In this document: in pieces, positions 17,061-25,925 of the stretch
Layout: each line of letters begins with the position of its first letter
Numbering within the stretch: position 1 is the first letter of the stretch
Assembly: GCF_036195325.1 (NCBI RefSeq)
Contig: NZ_CP108101.1
Coordinates: 7,316,001-7,380,000 of the forward strand
Reading direction: 5' to 3'
DNA length: 64,000 bases
Source of the DNA: Streptomyces sp. NBC_00234
Lineage (GTDB): Bacteria; Actinomycetota; Actinomycetes; Streptomycetales; Streptomycetaceae
Made by a program: the position numbers and the translations under genes
The notes under the pieces: model-generated
What the model was told of the DNA's origin: nothing
What the model saw: only the letters and a program-made list of their open reading frames with translations
Databases searched by the model: none

Positions 17061-19139
17061 GTGATCCATATGGATGATCGGGGAGCGGGTGCCCTGTCAC
17101 TCCCGGAAGACTGGCCCGCCCACCCGGATCTCAGCCTCGCCCTGAACCGAATGGGCAGCTTCGACTGGGATCTGGACAGCGGACTCATGCACATGGACCA
17201 GCCCGCACTCGACGTGTTCGACCTGCGGGCCGATGAGTACGACAACCGGCCGGCCAGCCTGTCCGCCCGCGTGCCGGCGGACGAAGCCGTGCGGCTCGAC
17301 GGAATGGTCTCCCAGGCCCTCAAGAGCGGGCGCAGCAACTACGGCGCGTACTTCCGCATCCTGCGGCGCGACGGCAGTCTGCGCTGGACCCACACCCAGG
17401 GATTCATCCGCCGGGACGACACCGGCCGGCCCCGCCGCATCATCGGGATCGTCCGCGACGCCACCCAGGAGCTGTCCGACTCCACGGCCCGCCGGGAACT
17501 CGACGAGGAGCGGCGCAAGCGGACCAGCCTGGTGGAGGGCACCACGGCGGCCCTCGCCCACGCCCGTACGGTCAAGGACGTCACCGAGGTGCTGAAGGAC
17601 TCCCAGGGCGGCCTGGCGAACCTCGGCGCGGCCAGTCTCGTCATGGGACTCCTGGAGGCCGGGCGCATCCATCTCGTGGCCGACGGGCCCGACGGGGCCT
17701 ATGTGCCGGGCACGCGGTACACCCGTGCGGACGAGCCGTACCCGATGAGTGAGGTCGTCCGCACCCTCTCGCCGCGCTTCATCGAATCGGCGGAGGACTT
17801 CGCCACCTCGTACCCGATCCTGTGGCCGCACATCAGTCACCTCGGGATCACCGCCGCGGCCTACCTGCCGCTGATCGCCCAGGCCCGTCCCATCGGGGCG
17901 CTCGGGCTCCTCTACAGCGACAAGGTGGCCTTCACCGCCGACGAGCGGAACCTGCTGGTGGCCCTGGGCAGCTCGATCGCCCAGAGCCTCCAGCGCGCCA
18001 TGCTGTACGAACAGGAGCACGACCTCGCCGAGGGTCTCCAGCAGGCGATGCTGCCCCGCAGGATCCCCGAGGTCCCCGGGGCGCAGGTCGCCGTCCGCTA
18101 CCGCTCCGCGCGGCTCGGCCGGGACATCGGCGGTGACTGGTACGACATCATCCCGCTGCCGGGCGGCCGGGTCGGCGCGGTCATCGGGGACGTACAGGGC
18201 CACGACACGCACGCGGCGGCGGTCATGGGGCAGCTCAGGATCGTCCTGCGCGCCTATGCCGCGGAGGGGCACAGTCCCGCCACGGTCATGGCGCGGGCCT
18301 CCGTCTTCCTCCACGAACTCGACACCGACCGCTTCGCGACCTGCAGCTACGCCGAGGTCGACCTGCGGACCGGCGTGGTGCAGCTGGTCCGCGCGGGGCA
18401 CGTCGACCCCCTCGTACGGGACATCGACGGAAGCTGCCGCAGGCTGCCGGTCGAGGGTGGGCTTCCCCTGGGGCTCTCCGCCGAGTTCGGGCGGCTCGAC
18501 TACCCGGTCAGCACGGTCGAGCTGGACCCGGGCCAGACGATGCTCCTGTACACGGACGGCCTGGTGGAGCTGCCGGGGGCCGATCTCGACGAGGGCATGC
18601 AACTGCTGGTCGACCTGGTGACCAACGGCCCCAGGGAGATCGAGAGGCTGGCCGACAACCTCTGCGAGGCGGTCGACGAGCGGGGTGGCGAGGACGACGT
18701 GGCGATGCTGCTCCTGCGCCGCAAGGCGGCGCACGCGCCGCAGCCCGGCGGCCGGCTCCAGCAGCATGTGGCGCAGAACGACCCCGAGGCCCTGAGCTCC
18801 GCCCGCCACATGATCACGGCGGCCGTCCGGGCGTGGGGTGCGGGGGAGCGGGCCGACGAGATCGAACTCGCCGCCGACGAGCTGATCACCAACGCGCTGA
18901 TGCACACCGACGGCGGGGCGATCGTGACGATCAGGGTCCTCGCCGGGCCCGAGCGGCGGCTGCGGGTCGATGTCGAGGACCGCTCCAGCGCGCTGCCCCG
19001 GCGCCGGGACGCGGGCGAGTCCGGGGTCTCGGGGCGCGGACTGATGCTCGTCGAGCGGCTGGGCGACGTCTGGGGCGTGGAGTCCCGGGGCACCGGCAAG
19101 TGCGTGTGGTGCGAATTCCTCATTCCGGAGCGGCCCTAG
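17061..19139 (+). CDS. PAS-GAF-SpoIIE phosphatase-HATPase signalling protein
   Basis: A 692-residue soluble multi-domain regulator. In order: PAS domain (about 30-140, LRRDGSLRWTHTQGF), GAF domain (about 155-320), PP2C/SpoIIE serine phosphatase (about 330-555) with DIGGDWYDIIPL, GAVIGDVQGHD and EDDVAMLLL metal-binding aspartates, and a C-terminal RsbW-like HATPase (about 570-690, ELAADELITNALMH). Such proteins dephosphorylate STAS anti-anti-sigma factors and may rephosphorylate or bind them through the HATPase, controlling SigB/SigF-type sigma factors like the one at 9672-10586. GTG 17061 or ATG 17070 can start it. The stop codon is embedded in a dispersed repeat (19134-19151). Confidence 0.93.
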   Translation: MIHMDDRGAGALSLPEDWPAHPDLSLALNRMGSFDWDLDSGLMHMDQPALDVFDLRADEYDNRPASLSARVPADEAVRLDGMVSQALKSGRSNYGAYFRILRRDGSLRWTHTQGFIRRDDTGRPRRIIGIVRDATQELSDSTARRELDEERRKRTSLVEGTTAALAHARTVKDVTEVLKDSQGGLANLGAASLVMGLLEAGRIHLVADGPDGAYVPGTRYTRADEPYPMSEVVRTLSPRFIESAEDFATSYPILWPHISHLGITAAAYLPLIAQARPIGALGLLYSDKVAFTADERNLLVALGSSIAQSLQRAMLYEQEHDLAEGLQQAMLPRRIPEVPGAQVAVRYRSARLGRDIGGDWYDIIPLPGGRVGAVIGDVQGHDTHAAAVMGQLRIVLRAYAAEGHSPATVMARASVFLHELDTDRFATCSYAEVDLRTGVVQLVRAGHVDPLVRDIDGSCRRLPVEGGLPLGLSAEFGRLDYPVSTVELDPGQTMLLYTDGLVELPGADLDEGMQLLVDLVTNGPREIERLADNLCEAVDERGGEDDVAMLLLRRKAAHAPQPGGRLQQHVAQNDPEALSSARHMITAAVRAWGAGERADEIELAADELITNALMHTDGGAIVTIRVLAGPERRLRVDVEDRSSALPRRRDAGESGVSGRGLMLVERLGDVWGVESRGTGKCVWCEFLIPERP

Positions 19140-19151
19140 GGCCTCTCGCCC
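19134..19151. repeat. dispersed repeat, copy 1
   Basis: CCCTAGGGCCTCTCGCCC at the end of the SpoIIE gene matches 17 of 18 bases at 53355-53372 downstream of sdhB. Both copies sit at gene ends. Confidence 0.55.
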
Positions 19152-19307
19152 TACCCGGAAGTAACCGAACGTAACATGTCTGTCCTTGACCGTAACCGTC
19201 CACCGGCGATTGACTGCGGGGGCGTGGGGGAGTGCGCGGGCTGTGCGCCCGTCGCGCCCTTCTGCGCCCCGGTCCTGCCGTTCTGCCTTCCATGACATGA
19301 GGACCCA

Positions 19308-20711
19308 TTGGGTACCGAGCTTCTGACACCGCTTGATCTCGCCTTCTGGCACCTCGAATCCGACGCGCACCCGATGCACCTCGGCGCGCTCGCGGTCTTC
19401 TCGCCCGCGCCCGGTGCGGGCCCGGCCGACATCCTGGACCTCCTCGGCGCCCGTGCCGCCGCCATTCCCCGGCTGCGGATGCGCGTACGGGACGTCCTGC
19501 TGCCCGTCGGCGGCTCGGCCTGGTCGGTGCACAAGGAGTTCGACGTGCACCGCCACGTGGTCCGGGTGGTCCTGGACGACGGTGACTTCATGGCGGAGGC
19601 GACCCGGCTCGCCGGGGAGCTGATGGAGCAGCCGCTCGAACGTGGTCTTCCGCCCTGGCAGATGTACCTGCTGAGCGGCGCCGACGACGGGCCGTTCGCC
19701 GTGCTCGTCAAGCTGCACCACGCACTCGCCGACGGGATGCGCGCCGTCGCCATCGGTGCCGGGATCTTCGACCAGATCGCCGCCGTGGCGGCCGGGACCG
19801 GGCGCGGCGCGGTGCGTCGTCGCGTTCCCGTGCCTCCGCGGTCCTGGATGCCGGGGCCGCGCCAGGTCGCGGGCATGGCGCTGGACCGGATCGGGGAGGT
19901 CGGGCGGGCGCTGGGGGTGGGCGCCTCCGTCGTCCGGGCCAGCCGCCTCGACCTGCACGTCTCGACCGCGCTCACCGCGGGCTCCAGCGGCACCCGCCGG
20001 CTGGCCACGGCCGAGCTGGACGCCGACGTGGTCCAGGGCATCCGCCGAGCCGAGGGCGGTACGGCCAACGACGTCCTGTTGGCCGTGGTGGCCGGGGGCC
20101 TGCGGCGGTGGATGCTCGCACGCGGCGAGGAGCTGCCGGGTGCGGACCCCCGTGCCCTGGTGCCGGTCTCCCGGCGCAGGCCGCGCGCGGGGACGACCAA
20201 CGGGAACCGGCTCTCCGCCTATCTCCTCGGCCTCCCCGTGCGCGAGCACGATGCCCGGGCACGGCTGCGCGCGGTGCGGACCGCCATGGACCGCAACAAG
20301 TCCGCGGGGCCGCTGCGGGGGGCCGGTGCCGTCGCCGTACTCGCCGACCAGCTGCCGCCGCTGGTCCACCGGTTCGGTGCTCCGCTGGCCGGGAACGCCG
20401 CGCGGATCCTCTTCGACGTCCTGGTCACCAGCGTGCCGCTGCCGCGCTCGGCGCTCTCGCTCGGCGGCTGCCCGCTGAGCGCCGTCTACCCGATGGCGCC
20501 CCTGGCCCGCGGTCAGGCCCTGGCCGTGGCCCTGTCCACGTACGGAGGGCGGGTCCAGGTCGGGCTGGTGGCCGACGGCAAGGCGCTGCCGGACCTCGAC
20601 AGCCTGGCTGCCGCGATCGAGGAGGAGCTCGCCGAACTGCGGTCGCTGATCACTCCCCCCGCCCCGGTCCCGGAGGACTCCCTCGAACGGCAGCCCGCCC
20701 CGACCGCGTGA
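19308..20711 (+). CDS. wax ester synthase/diacylglycerol acyltransferase (WS/DGAT)
   Basis: A 467-residue acyl-CoA-dependent acyltransferase that makes triacylglycerol or wax esters, storage lipids of Streptomyces. Seen: the N-terminal LTPLDLAFWHLESDAHPMHLG, the catalytic HHALADG motif (HHxxxDG, first His near residue 137) and C-terminal motifs around NGNRLSAYLLGLPV and VLVTSVPLPRSALSLGG. TTG 19308 start, with GAGGA 6 bases upstream. The 168-base upstream gap has three GTAAC motifs (near 19159, 19170 and 19191) of unknown meaning. It stands apart from other lipid genes in the window. Confidence 0.9.
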   Translation: MGTELLTPLDLAFWHLESDAHPMHLGALAVFSPAPGAGPADILDLLGARAAAIPRLRMRVRDVLLPVGGSAWSVHKEFDVHRHVVRVVLDDGDFMAEATRLAGELMEQPLERGLPPWQMYLLSGADDGPFAVLVKLHHALADGMRAVAIGAGIFDQIAAVAAGTGRGAVRRRVPVPPRSWMPGPRQVAGMALDRIGEVGRALGVGASVVRASRLDLHVSTALTAGSSGTRRLATAELDADVVQGIRRAEGGTANDVLLAVVAGGLRRWMLARGEELPGADPRALVPVSRRRPRAGTTNGNRLSAYLLGLPVREHDARARLRAVRTAMDRNKSAGPLRGAGAVAVLADQLPPLVHRFGAPLAGNAARILFDVLVTSVPLPRSALSLGGCPLSAVYPMAPLARGQALAVALSTYGGRVQVGLVADGKALPDLDSLAAAIEEELAELRSLITPPAPVPEDSLERQPAPTA

Positions 20712-20772
20712 TAGATCGGACTGATCCACGAGAACTCACCGTAAGCGGGCGGTTCCTCTCGTGTTCAGGGTG

Positions 20773-20802
20773 TTGACGCGCCCCAGTGATCCGATGAATA
20801 TT
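20773..20802 (+). promoter_or_regulatory. promoter of the fucose-type operon
   Basis: TTGACG, 18-base spacer, AATATT, ending 44 bases upstream of the aldo/keto reductase start. Confidence 0.5.
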
Positions 20803-20845
20803 CGCTGTGAATGCCAAGCGATCATCGGCGGGGGACGGCGGAGAC

Positions 20846-21853
20846 ATGCAACGCAACAGGCTCGGGCGCAGTGCGGTGGAGATCACCCGGCTCTCCTTCG
20901 GGGCCGCGGCCATCGGCAACCTCTTCAGCGCCGTCGACCCCGCCCGGGCCGCGGCGGCCGTGGACGCCGCCTGGGACGAGGGAATCCGCTACTTCGACAC
21001 CGCTCCGCACTACGGACTCGGCCTCTCCGAGCGTCGGCTCGGCGAGGCGCTGCGGACGAGGCCCCGCGACGCGTACGTCGTGTCCACCAAGGTCGGCCGG
21101 GTGCTCGAACCGGTACCCGCCGGGGAAATCCCGGACCCCGGCGGGCTCTCCGAAGGCTTCGCCGTGCGCGCCACCCACCGTCGCCGCTGGGACTTCAGCG
21201 CCGACGGGGTACGGCGCTCCATCGAGGACAGCCTGGAACGGCTGGGCCTCGACCGCATCGACATCGCCTACCTCCACGACCCGGACGACCACGCGGAGGC
21301 GGCGTTCCGCGAGGGCTACCCGGCGCTGGAGAAGCTCCGGGCCGAGGGCGTCGTGGGAGCCATCGGCGCGGGCATGAACCAGACGGCGATGCTCACCCGC
21401 TTCCTGCGCGACACGGACGTCGACACCGTGCTCTGCGCCGGCCGCTACACCCTCCTCGACCACAGCGCCCTGGAGACCCTGCTGCCGGAGGCCGCGGCGC
21501 GCGGCCGGAGCGTCGTCGTCGGCGGCGTCTTCAACTCCGGCCTCCTCGCCGACCCGCGCCCCGGCGCGACGTACGACTACGCGGCGGCTCCCCTCTCCCT
21601 CCTCGACCGTGCCCTGCGCATGAAGGCCGTCGTCGAGGGACACGGTGTCCCTCTCCGCGCCGCCGCGCTGCACTACCCGCTGGCCCACCCGGCCGTCGCC
21701 GGAGTGCTCGTCGGCACCCGCTCCCCGGACGAGGTGCGGGACGCGGCGGCGCTGCTCCGCGCGGAGGTCCCGGACGCGCTCTGGGACGAACTGCGCGCCG
21801 AAGGACTCCTGAACGACGAGCCGGGGGCCGACGGGCACCGGGAAGGACGCTGA
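20846..21853 (+). CDS. aldo/keto reductase, probable L-fucose-type aldose 1-dehydrogenase
   Basis: A 335-residue NAD(P)-dependent aldo/keto reductase. Seen: the catalytic Asp and Tyr in YFDTAPHYGLGLSERRLGEAL, the lysine in VVSTKVGR, and the histidine in IAYLHDPDDH. The length, the KVGRVLEPVPAG segment and the operon with a mutarotase and a lactonase fit D-threo-aldose/L-fucose 1-dehydrogenase, which oxidises the sugar to the lactone. ATG 20846 chosen because of GGAG just upstream; an ATG at 20807 also lies in frame. The mutarotase gene starts one base after the stop. Confidence 0.85.
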   Translation: MQRNRLGRSAVEITRLSFGAAAIGNLFSAVDPARAAAAVDAAWDEGIRYFDTAPHYGLGLSERRLGEALRTRPRDAYVVSTKVGRVLEPVPAGEIPDPGGLSEGFAVRATHRRRWDFSADGVRRSIEDSLERLGLDRIDIAYLHDPDDHAEAAFREGYPALEKLRAEGVVGAIGAGMNQTAMLTRFLRDTDVDTVLCAGRYTLLDHSALETLLPEAAARGRSVVVGGVFNSGLLADPRPGATYDYAAAPLSLLDRALRMKAVVEGHGVPLRAAALHYPLAHPAVAGVLVGTRSPDEVRDAAALLRAEVPDALWDELRAEGLLNDEPGADGHREGR

Positions 21854-21854
21854 C

Positions 21855-22166
21855 ATGAGGATCGCCCTGCACACCAAGGTCCGGGCCGACCGCGTCGAGG
21901 AGTACGAGGCGGCGCACCGCGAGGTCCCCGAGGAACTCACCACGGCGATTCGGGCGGCCGGGGCCACCTCCTGGACGATCTGGCGCAGCGGCACCGATCT
22001 CTTCCACCTCATCGACTGCGAGGACTACACCCGGCTCCTCGCCGAACTGGAGACGCTGCCCGTCAACGTCGCCTGGCAGGCCCGGATGGACGAACTCCTC
22101 GACGTCGTCCACGACTACACGTCCGACGGGGCCGGAGCCGGTCTGCCCGTCGCCTGGGAGCTGTGA
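21855..22166 (+). CDS. L-rhamnose/L-fucose mutarotase (RhaM-like, DUF718)
   Basis: A 103-residue ferredoxin-like fold enzyme that interconverts alpha and beta sugar anomers. Seen: an opening MRIALHTKVRADRVEEYEAAH with the family's catalytic His/Tyr region, TSWTIWRSGTDLFHLIDCEDY, and VNVAWQARMDELLD near the end. It sits between the dehydrogenase and lactonase genes with 1-base gaps, supplying the anomer that the dehydrogenase uses. The exact sugar (fucose, rhamnose or another 6-deoxy sugar) cannot be fixed from sequence. Confidence 0.88.
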   Translation: MRIALHTKVRADRVEEYEAAHREVPEELTTAIRAAGATSWTIWRSGTDLFHLIDCEDYTRLLAELETLPVNVAWQARMDELLDVVHDYTSDGAGAGLPVAWEL

Positions 22167-22167
22167 C

Positions 22168-23040
22168 GTGACACCCTCCGGACCGACGTCTCCCGCCGCC
22201 GTGGTCGACGCCCACCACCACGTGTGGGACCTCTCCGTACGTGACCAGGACTGGATCACCGGCGAGGAACTGGCCCCCATCCGGCGTACCTTCGCACTCG
22301 CCGACCTGGAGCCCGAGGCCCGCGCCGCCGGTGTGACCGCCACCGTCCTCGTCCAGACCGTCACCGTCGCGGAGGAGACCCCCGAATTCCTCGCGCTCGC
22401 CCGGGGCAGCGGCCTGGTCGCGGGCGTCGTCGGCTGGACCGACCTCACCGCACCCGGCGTCACCGACACCCTCGCCGCCCTGCGGGAGCTCCCCGGCGGC
22501 GACCGGCTCGTCGGCATCCGGCACCAGGTGCAGGGCGAGGCCGACCCCGGATGGCTGCTGCGCCCCGACGTCCGGCGCGGGCTGACCGCCGTCGCCGACG
22601 CAGGACTGGCCTACGACCTGATCGTCCTGCCCCACCAGTTGCCCGCCGCCGCCGAGGCCGCCGCGCTGCTCCCCGGCCTCACTTTCGTACTCGACCACGC
22701 GGGCAAACCACCCGTCGCGGAGCGGCGGACGCAGCCCTGGGCGGACGACCTCCGGACGCTGGCGCGCCTCCCCAACACCGTCTGCAAGCTGTCCGGCCTG
22801 GTCACCGAGGCCGACCCGCACACATGGACCGTCGAGGACCTGCGGCCGTACGCGGACACGGTCATCGACGCCTTCGGCCCCGACCGGCTGATGTTCGGCT
22901 CGGACTGGCCGGTGTGCCGGCTGGCGGCGAGTTACGCCGAGGTCGTCGACGCCGCCCGCGCACTGACCGCGGACCTCACCGGCGCGGAACAGCGGGCCGT
23001 CTTCGCGGACACCGCCACCCGTGTGTACGGCCTGGGCTGA
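22168..23040 (+). CDS. amidohydrolase, probable L-fuconolactonase
   Basis: A 290-residue metal-dependent TIM-barrel hydrolase. Seen: the metal-binding VVDAHHHVWDL near the N-terminus, GIRHQVQGEADPGWL, FVLDHAGKPP and MFGSDWPVCRLAASY, a set typical of fuconolactonase/2-pyrone-4,6-dicarboxylate lactonase relatives. It opens the lactone made by the dehydrogenase to the sugar acid. GTG 22168 starts one base after the mutarotase stop. The next steps, a sugar-acid dehydratase and a transporter, are not in this operon and must be elsewhere, so the pathway here is partial. Confidence 0.88.
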   Translation: MTPSGPTSPAAVVDAHHHVWDLSVRDQDWITGEELAPIRRTFALADLEPEARAAGVTATVLVQTVTVAEETPEFLALARGSGLVAGVVGWTDLTAPGVTDTLAALRELPGGDRLVGIRHQVQGEADPGWLLRPDVRRGLTAVADAGLAYDLIVLPHQLPAAAEAAALLPGLTFVLDHAGKPPVAERRTQPWADDLRTLARLPNTVCKLSGLVTEADPHTWTVEDLRPYADTVIDAFGPDRLMFGSDWPVCRLAASYAEVVDAARALTADLTGAEQRAVFADTATRVYGLG

Positions 23041-23127
23041 GCGGACACGGCGAACCGCGCGTACCGCCGGGCCCGCCCGTCGGCGCGCGGGGAGGCATCC
23101 GGCGCGGCGCTGCGGCAGGCTGGACCC

Positions 23128-23988
23128 ATGCCCGAACTGCCGGAAGTCGAAGCGCTGCGGGTCTTCCTCGACGACCATCTGGTCGGCAAGGAGATCGCCC
23201 GTGTCCTGCCGCTCGCGATCAGCGTCCTGAAGACGTACGACCCGCCGTTGTCCGCCCTCGACGGCACGACGGTCACCGCGGTGGCCAGACACGGCAAGTT
23301 CCTGGACATCACCGCGGGGGGACTGCACCTGGTCACCCATCTCGCACGGGCCGGCTGGCTCCAGTGGAAGGACGGCTTTCCCGCCGCACCGCCGCGGCCC
23401 GGCAAGGGACCCCTCGCGCTGCGCGTGATCCTCGCCGGCGGCGACGGCTTCGACCTCACCGAAATGGGCACCACGAAACGGCTCTCGGTCCATCTCGTGC
23501 GTGACCCCGCGGAGGTGCCGGGTGTCGCGCGCCTGGGGCCCGACCCGCTCGGCGACACCTTCGACCGCGCGGCGTTCGCCGCCCTGCTCGCCGGGGAACG
23601 CCGCCGGATCAAGGGAGCCCTGCGGGACCAGTCGCTCATCGCGGGCATCGGCAACGCGTACAGCGACGAGATCCTGCACGTCGCGAAGATGTCCCCGTTC
23701 AAGCTGACCTCCGGCCTGAGCGAGGACGACATCACCGGGCTGTACACGGCGCTGCGCACCACCCTCACCGACGCCGTCGAACGCTCCAGCGGCCTCGAAG
23801 CGGGCAAGCTCAAGGCCGAGAAGAAGAGCGGCATGAGGGTCCACGGGCGCACCGGCCTGCCGTGTCCCGTCTGCGGCGACACGATCCTGGAGGTCTCCTT
23901 CAGCGACTCCTCGCTCCAGTACTGCCCCACCTGCCAGACGGGCGGCAAACCGCTCGCCGACCGCCGCCTCTCGCGTCTGCTGAAGTAG
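23128..23988 (+). CDS. Fpg/Nei-family DNA glycosylase/AP lyase
   Basis: A 286-residue base-excision repair enzyme. Seen: the catalytic N-terminus MPELPEVEALR (Pro2, Glu3), the H2TH region with ALRDQSLIAGIGNAYSDEIL, and a C-terminal zinc finger CPVC-x17-CPTC. It removes oxidised bases and nicks the strand. The start ATG comes directly after a promoter-like GCAGGCTGG, suggesting a leaderless transcript. Which damaged base it prefers cannot be told. It is not linked to the fucose operon by function. Confidence 0.92.
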   Translation: MPELPEVEALRVFLDDHLVGKEIARVLPLAISVLKTYDPPLSALDGTTVTAVARHGKFLDITAGGLHLVTHLARAGWLQWKDGFPAAPPRPGKGPLALRVILAGGDGFDLTEMGTTKRLSVHLVRDPAEVPGVARLGPDPLGDTFDRAAFAALLAGERRRIKGALRDQSLIAGIGNAYSDEILHVAKMSPFKLTSGLSEDDITGLYTALRTTLTDAVERSSGLEAGKLKAEKKSGMRVHGRTGLPCPVCGDTILEVSFSDSSLQYCPTCQTGGKPLADRRLSRLLK

Positions 23989-24006
23989 GCGCCCGCGCCG
24001 GCCCGG

Positions 24007-24663
24007 TCAGCGGGTGACCGTGACGAGCCGCCGCCCCAGGGCCGTCCGCACCTCGAACCGGTCGATGGCGTCGGGCCGCAGCGCCGCGCCCCCGCTCACC
24101 CGCACCGGTTCCCCGCCGGGCAGGGTGGCCGACCAGGTGGTCACCGTCTGCTCGCTGCCGTCCCGCCCCACCGCGACCAGCGCGCACACCCCCGCCTCCG
24201 GAACCCCCGCCAGCCGCAGGTCCACGTCCGTCCCCCACTCCCGCGCCCCGGTCGTCACCGCCGCCACCACTCCCGACGCCGTGTCCCGCCCGGCCCACCG
24301 CTCGGCCGGCGCACCCCCCGAGCCGCGGGGGAAACCGGCCACCGCCAGGGGGCCGCCCACCGCCAGCACGGCCGCGGCCACGACCAGCGCCGACCGCCGC
24401 CACCGCGACCTCCGGCGCAGGGCCGCCACCGAGGCGACCGTCCGGTCCAGGAGCCCGGCTCCGGGCTCCCGCACCGTCTCCAGCTCCTCGGGTGCCGGGC
24501 GGCCGTGCTCCGCCAGCAGATCCGTCACCGCACGGAACTCACGCACCTGCCACCGGCAGGTGGGACACCCGGCCAGGTGCTCCTCGAAACGGAAGGCGCC
24601 GGCAGCACCGAGCACGCCGAGCGCATAGGCGCCCGAGGCGCGACGGTGTTCGGGGGAGTGCAT
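24007..24663 (-). CDS. membrane anti-sigma factor, zinc-finger type, without a sigma partner
   Basis: A 218-residue protein. The N-terminus carries EEHLAGCPTC, the H-x3-C-x2-C zinc-binding anti-sigma motif, followed by a membrane helix (about 91-112, SALVVAAAVLAVGGPLAVAGF) and an outside domain like RskA. It would hold an ECF sigma factor at the membrane until a signal triggers release. No ECF sigma gene is adjacent; the nearest is at 29365-29934, on the same strand but 5 kb away. ATG 24663 is preferred; GTG 24699 is possible and neither has a strong ribosome site. Confidence 0.8.
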   Translation of the reverse strand: MHSPEHRRASGAYALGVLGAAGAFRFEEHLAGCPTCRWQVREFRAVTDLLAEHGRPAPEELETVREPGAGLLDRTVASVAALRRRSRWRRSALVVAAAVLAVGGPLAVAGFPRGSGGAPAERWAGRDTASGVVAAVTTGAREWGTDVDLRLAGVPEAGVCALVAVGRDGSEQTVTTWSATLPGGEPVRVSGGAALRPDAIDRFEVRTALGRRLVTVTR

Positions 24664-24746
24664 GCAGTGAGGTACGCACGGAACGCGTGAATCACTCACG
24701 CCACAGCCACCCGGGCGCGCTCGCGGACCCTCTAAACTCCGGCCTC

Positions 24747-25499
24747 ATGCTGCGCGTACTCGCCGTCGACGACGAACAACCCGCCCTGGAGGAACTCCTC
24801 TACCTCCTGCGCGCCGATCCCCGTATCCGCAGCGCCGAAGGGGCGACCGGGGCCACCGAGGCGCTGCGCCGCATCGGGAGCGCCGTCGACGCCGGCCCCG
24901 ACGATCCGTCCGCCATCGACGTGGTCTTCCTCGACATCCACATGGCGGGCCTCACCGGGCTCGACGTCGCGCAGCTGCTGGCCGGGTTCGCCGCGCCTCC
25001 GCTCATCGTGTTCGTCACCGCCCACGAAGGCTTCGCCGTCCACGCGTTCGACCTCAAGGCCGTCGACTACGTACTCAAACCCGTCCGCCGGGAGCGCCTC
25101 GCCGAGGCCGTACGCCGCGTCGCCGAGCAGGTCGGCGACCGCTCCGCGCCCGTCCACGACGCCGCCACCGACCAGATACCGGTCGAGCTGGGCGGAGTCA
25201 CCCGCTTCGTGTCCATCGACGACATCGCGTATGCCGAGGCGCAGGGCGACTACGCGCGGCTGCACACCGTCTCCGGCAGCCATCTGGTCCGGATTCCGCT
25301 GACCACCCTCGAAGAACGCTGGCGCTCACGGGGCTTCGTACGCATCCACCGACGCCACCTGGTCGCGCTGAACCGGATCGACGAACTCCGGCTCGACGCG
25401 GGCAGCATGAGCGTGCGCGTAGGCGACGCGGAGCTCGCCGTGAGCCGCCGCCACAGCCGCTCCCTCCGGGATCTCCTGATGCGCCAGACCGGCCGCTGA
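24747..25499 (+). CDS. LytTR-family response regulator
   Basis: A 250-residue two-component regulator. Seen: receiver domain (1-120) with acidic pair DDE, phosphoacceptor Asp63 in VVFLDIHMAGL, Thr in VTAHE and the lysine in YVLKPV; then a LytTR DNA-binding domain (about 140-250) with FVSIDDIAYAEAQGDYARLH and FVRIHRRHLVAL. The ATG comes right after TCTAAACTCCGG, probably a leaderless start. It opens an operon with a small membrane protein, an acetate-type symporter and a LytS kinase, its likely partner. LytTR regulators bind two direct half-sites; no sites were searched for. Confidence 0.92.
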   Translation: MLRVLAVDDEQPALEELLYLLRADPRIRSAEGATGATEALRRIGSAVDAGPDDPSAIDVVFLDIHMAGLTGLDVAQLLAGFAAPPLIVFVTAHEGFAVHAFDLKAVDYVLKPVRRERLAEAVRRVAEQVGDRSAPVHDAATDQIPVELGGVTRFVSIDDIAYAEAQGDYARLHTVSGSHLVRIPLTTLEERWRSRGFVRIHRRHLVALNRIDELRLDAGSMSVRVGDAELAVSRRHSRSLRDLLMRQTGR

Positions 25500-25562
25500 C
25501 CAGCACCGACCCCGGGACCGGCCCTTCCCAGAGCGCTCCTTCGGCGCCTACACTCCGAGCCC

Positions 25563-25925
25563 ATGTCCGCAGAGCCCACACCCCGGCGCGAAGTGGTGAC
25601 GGGGGAGTCCCGGCGGGTGCGCCCGCTGCCCCGCTACCGCGCCCAGTCGGAGATCGACGAGCAGACGGCGCTCGGCGGTGCCTATGTGCGTTCGCTGATG
25701 CGCAGCCAGCTGCGCGCCGGACTGACCGCGTTCGCCGTGCTGGCCCTCGTCGCGGGCACCCTGCCCCTGGTCTTCGCCGCCCTGGACAGCTCCGCGGTCG
25801 TCTGGGCGGTGCTCGGCTTCGCCACCTACCCGCCGATCACCTTCATCGCCTGGTGGTACGTACGGCGTGCCGAGCGCAACGAACGTGACTTCGCCAGACT
25901 CGTGGAAGGCCGCCCCGCACCGTGA
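25563..25925 (+). CDS. small membrane protein, YjcH-like partner of symporter
   Basis: A 120-residue protein with an N-terminal basic stretch (residues 1-40), two membrane helices (about 52-73 and 79-97), and a charged C-terminus. It overlaps the symporter start by 4 bases. In many bacteria a small two-helix protein (YjcH, DUF485) precedes the acetate symporter ActP; this seems to be a counterpart, by position and topology only. TACACT 8 bases before the ATG suggests a leaderless transcript of its own. Confidence 0.7.
   Translation: MSAEPTPRREVVTGESRRVRPLPRYRAQSEIDEQTALGGAYVRSLMRSQLRAGLTAFAVLALVAGTLPLVFAALDSSAVVWAVLGFATYPPITFIAWWYVRRAERNERDFARLVEGRPAP

Noticed and set aside
17097..20729. A very long open frame (1210 codons) on the minus strand across the SpoIIE and WS/DGAT genes.
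   Set aside because: It is antisense to two clear genes and arises from the GC-rich codon bias; its translation has no recognisable domain and no ribosome site.
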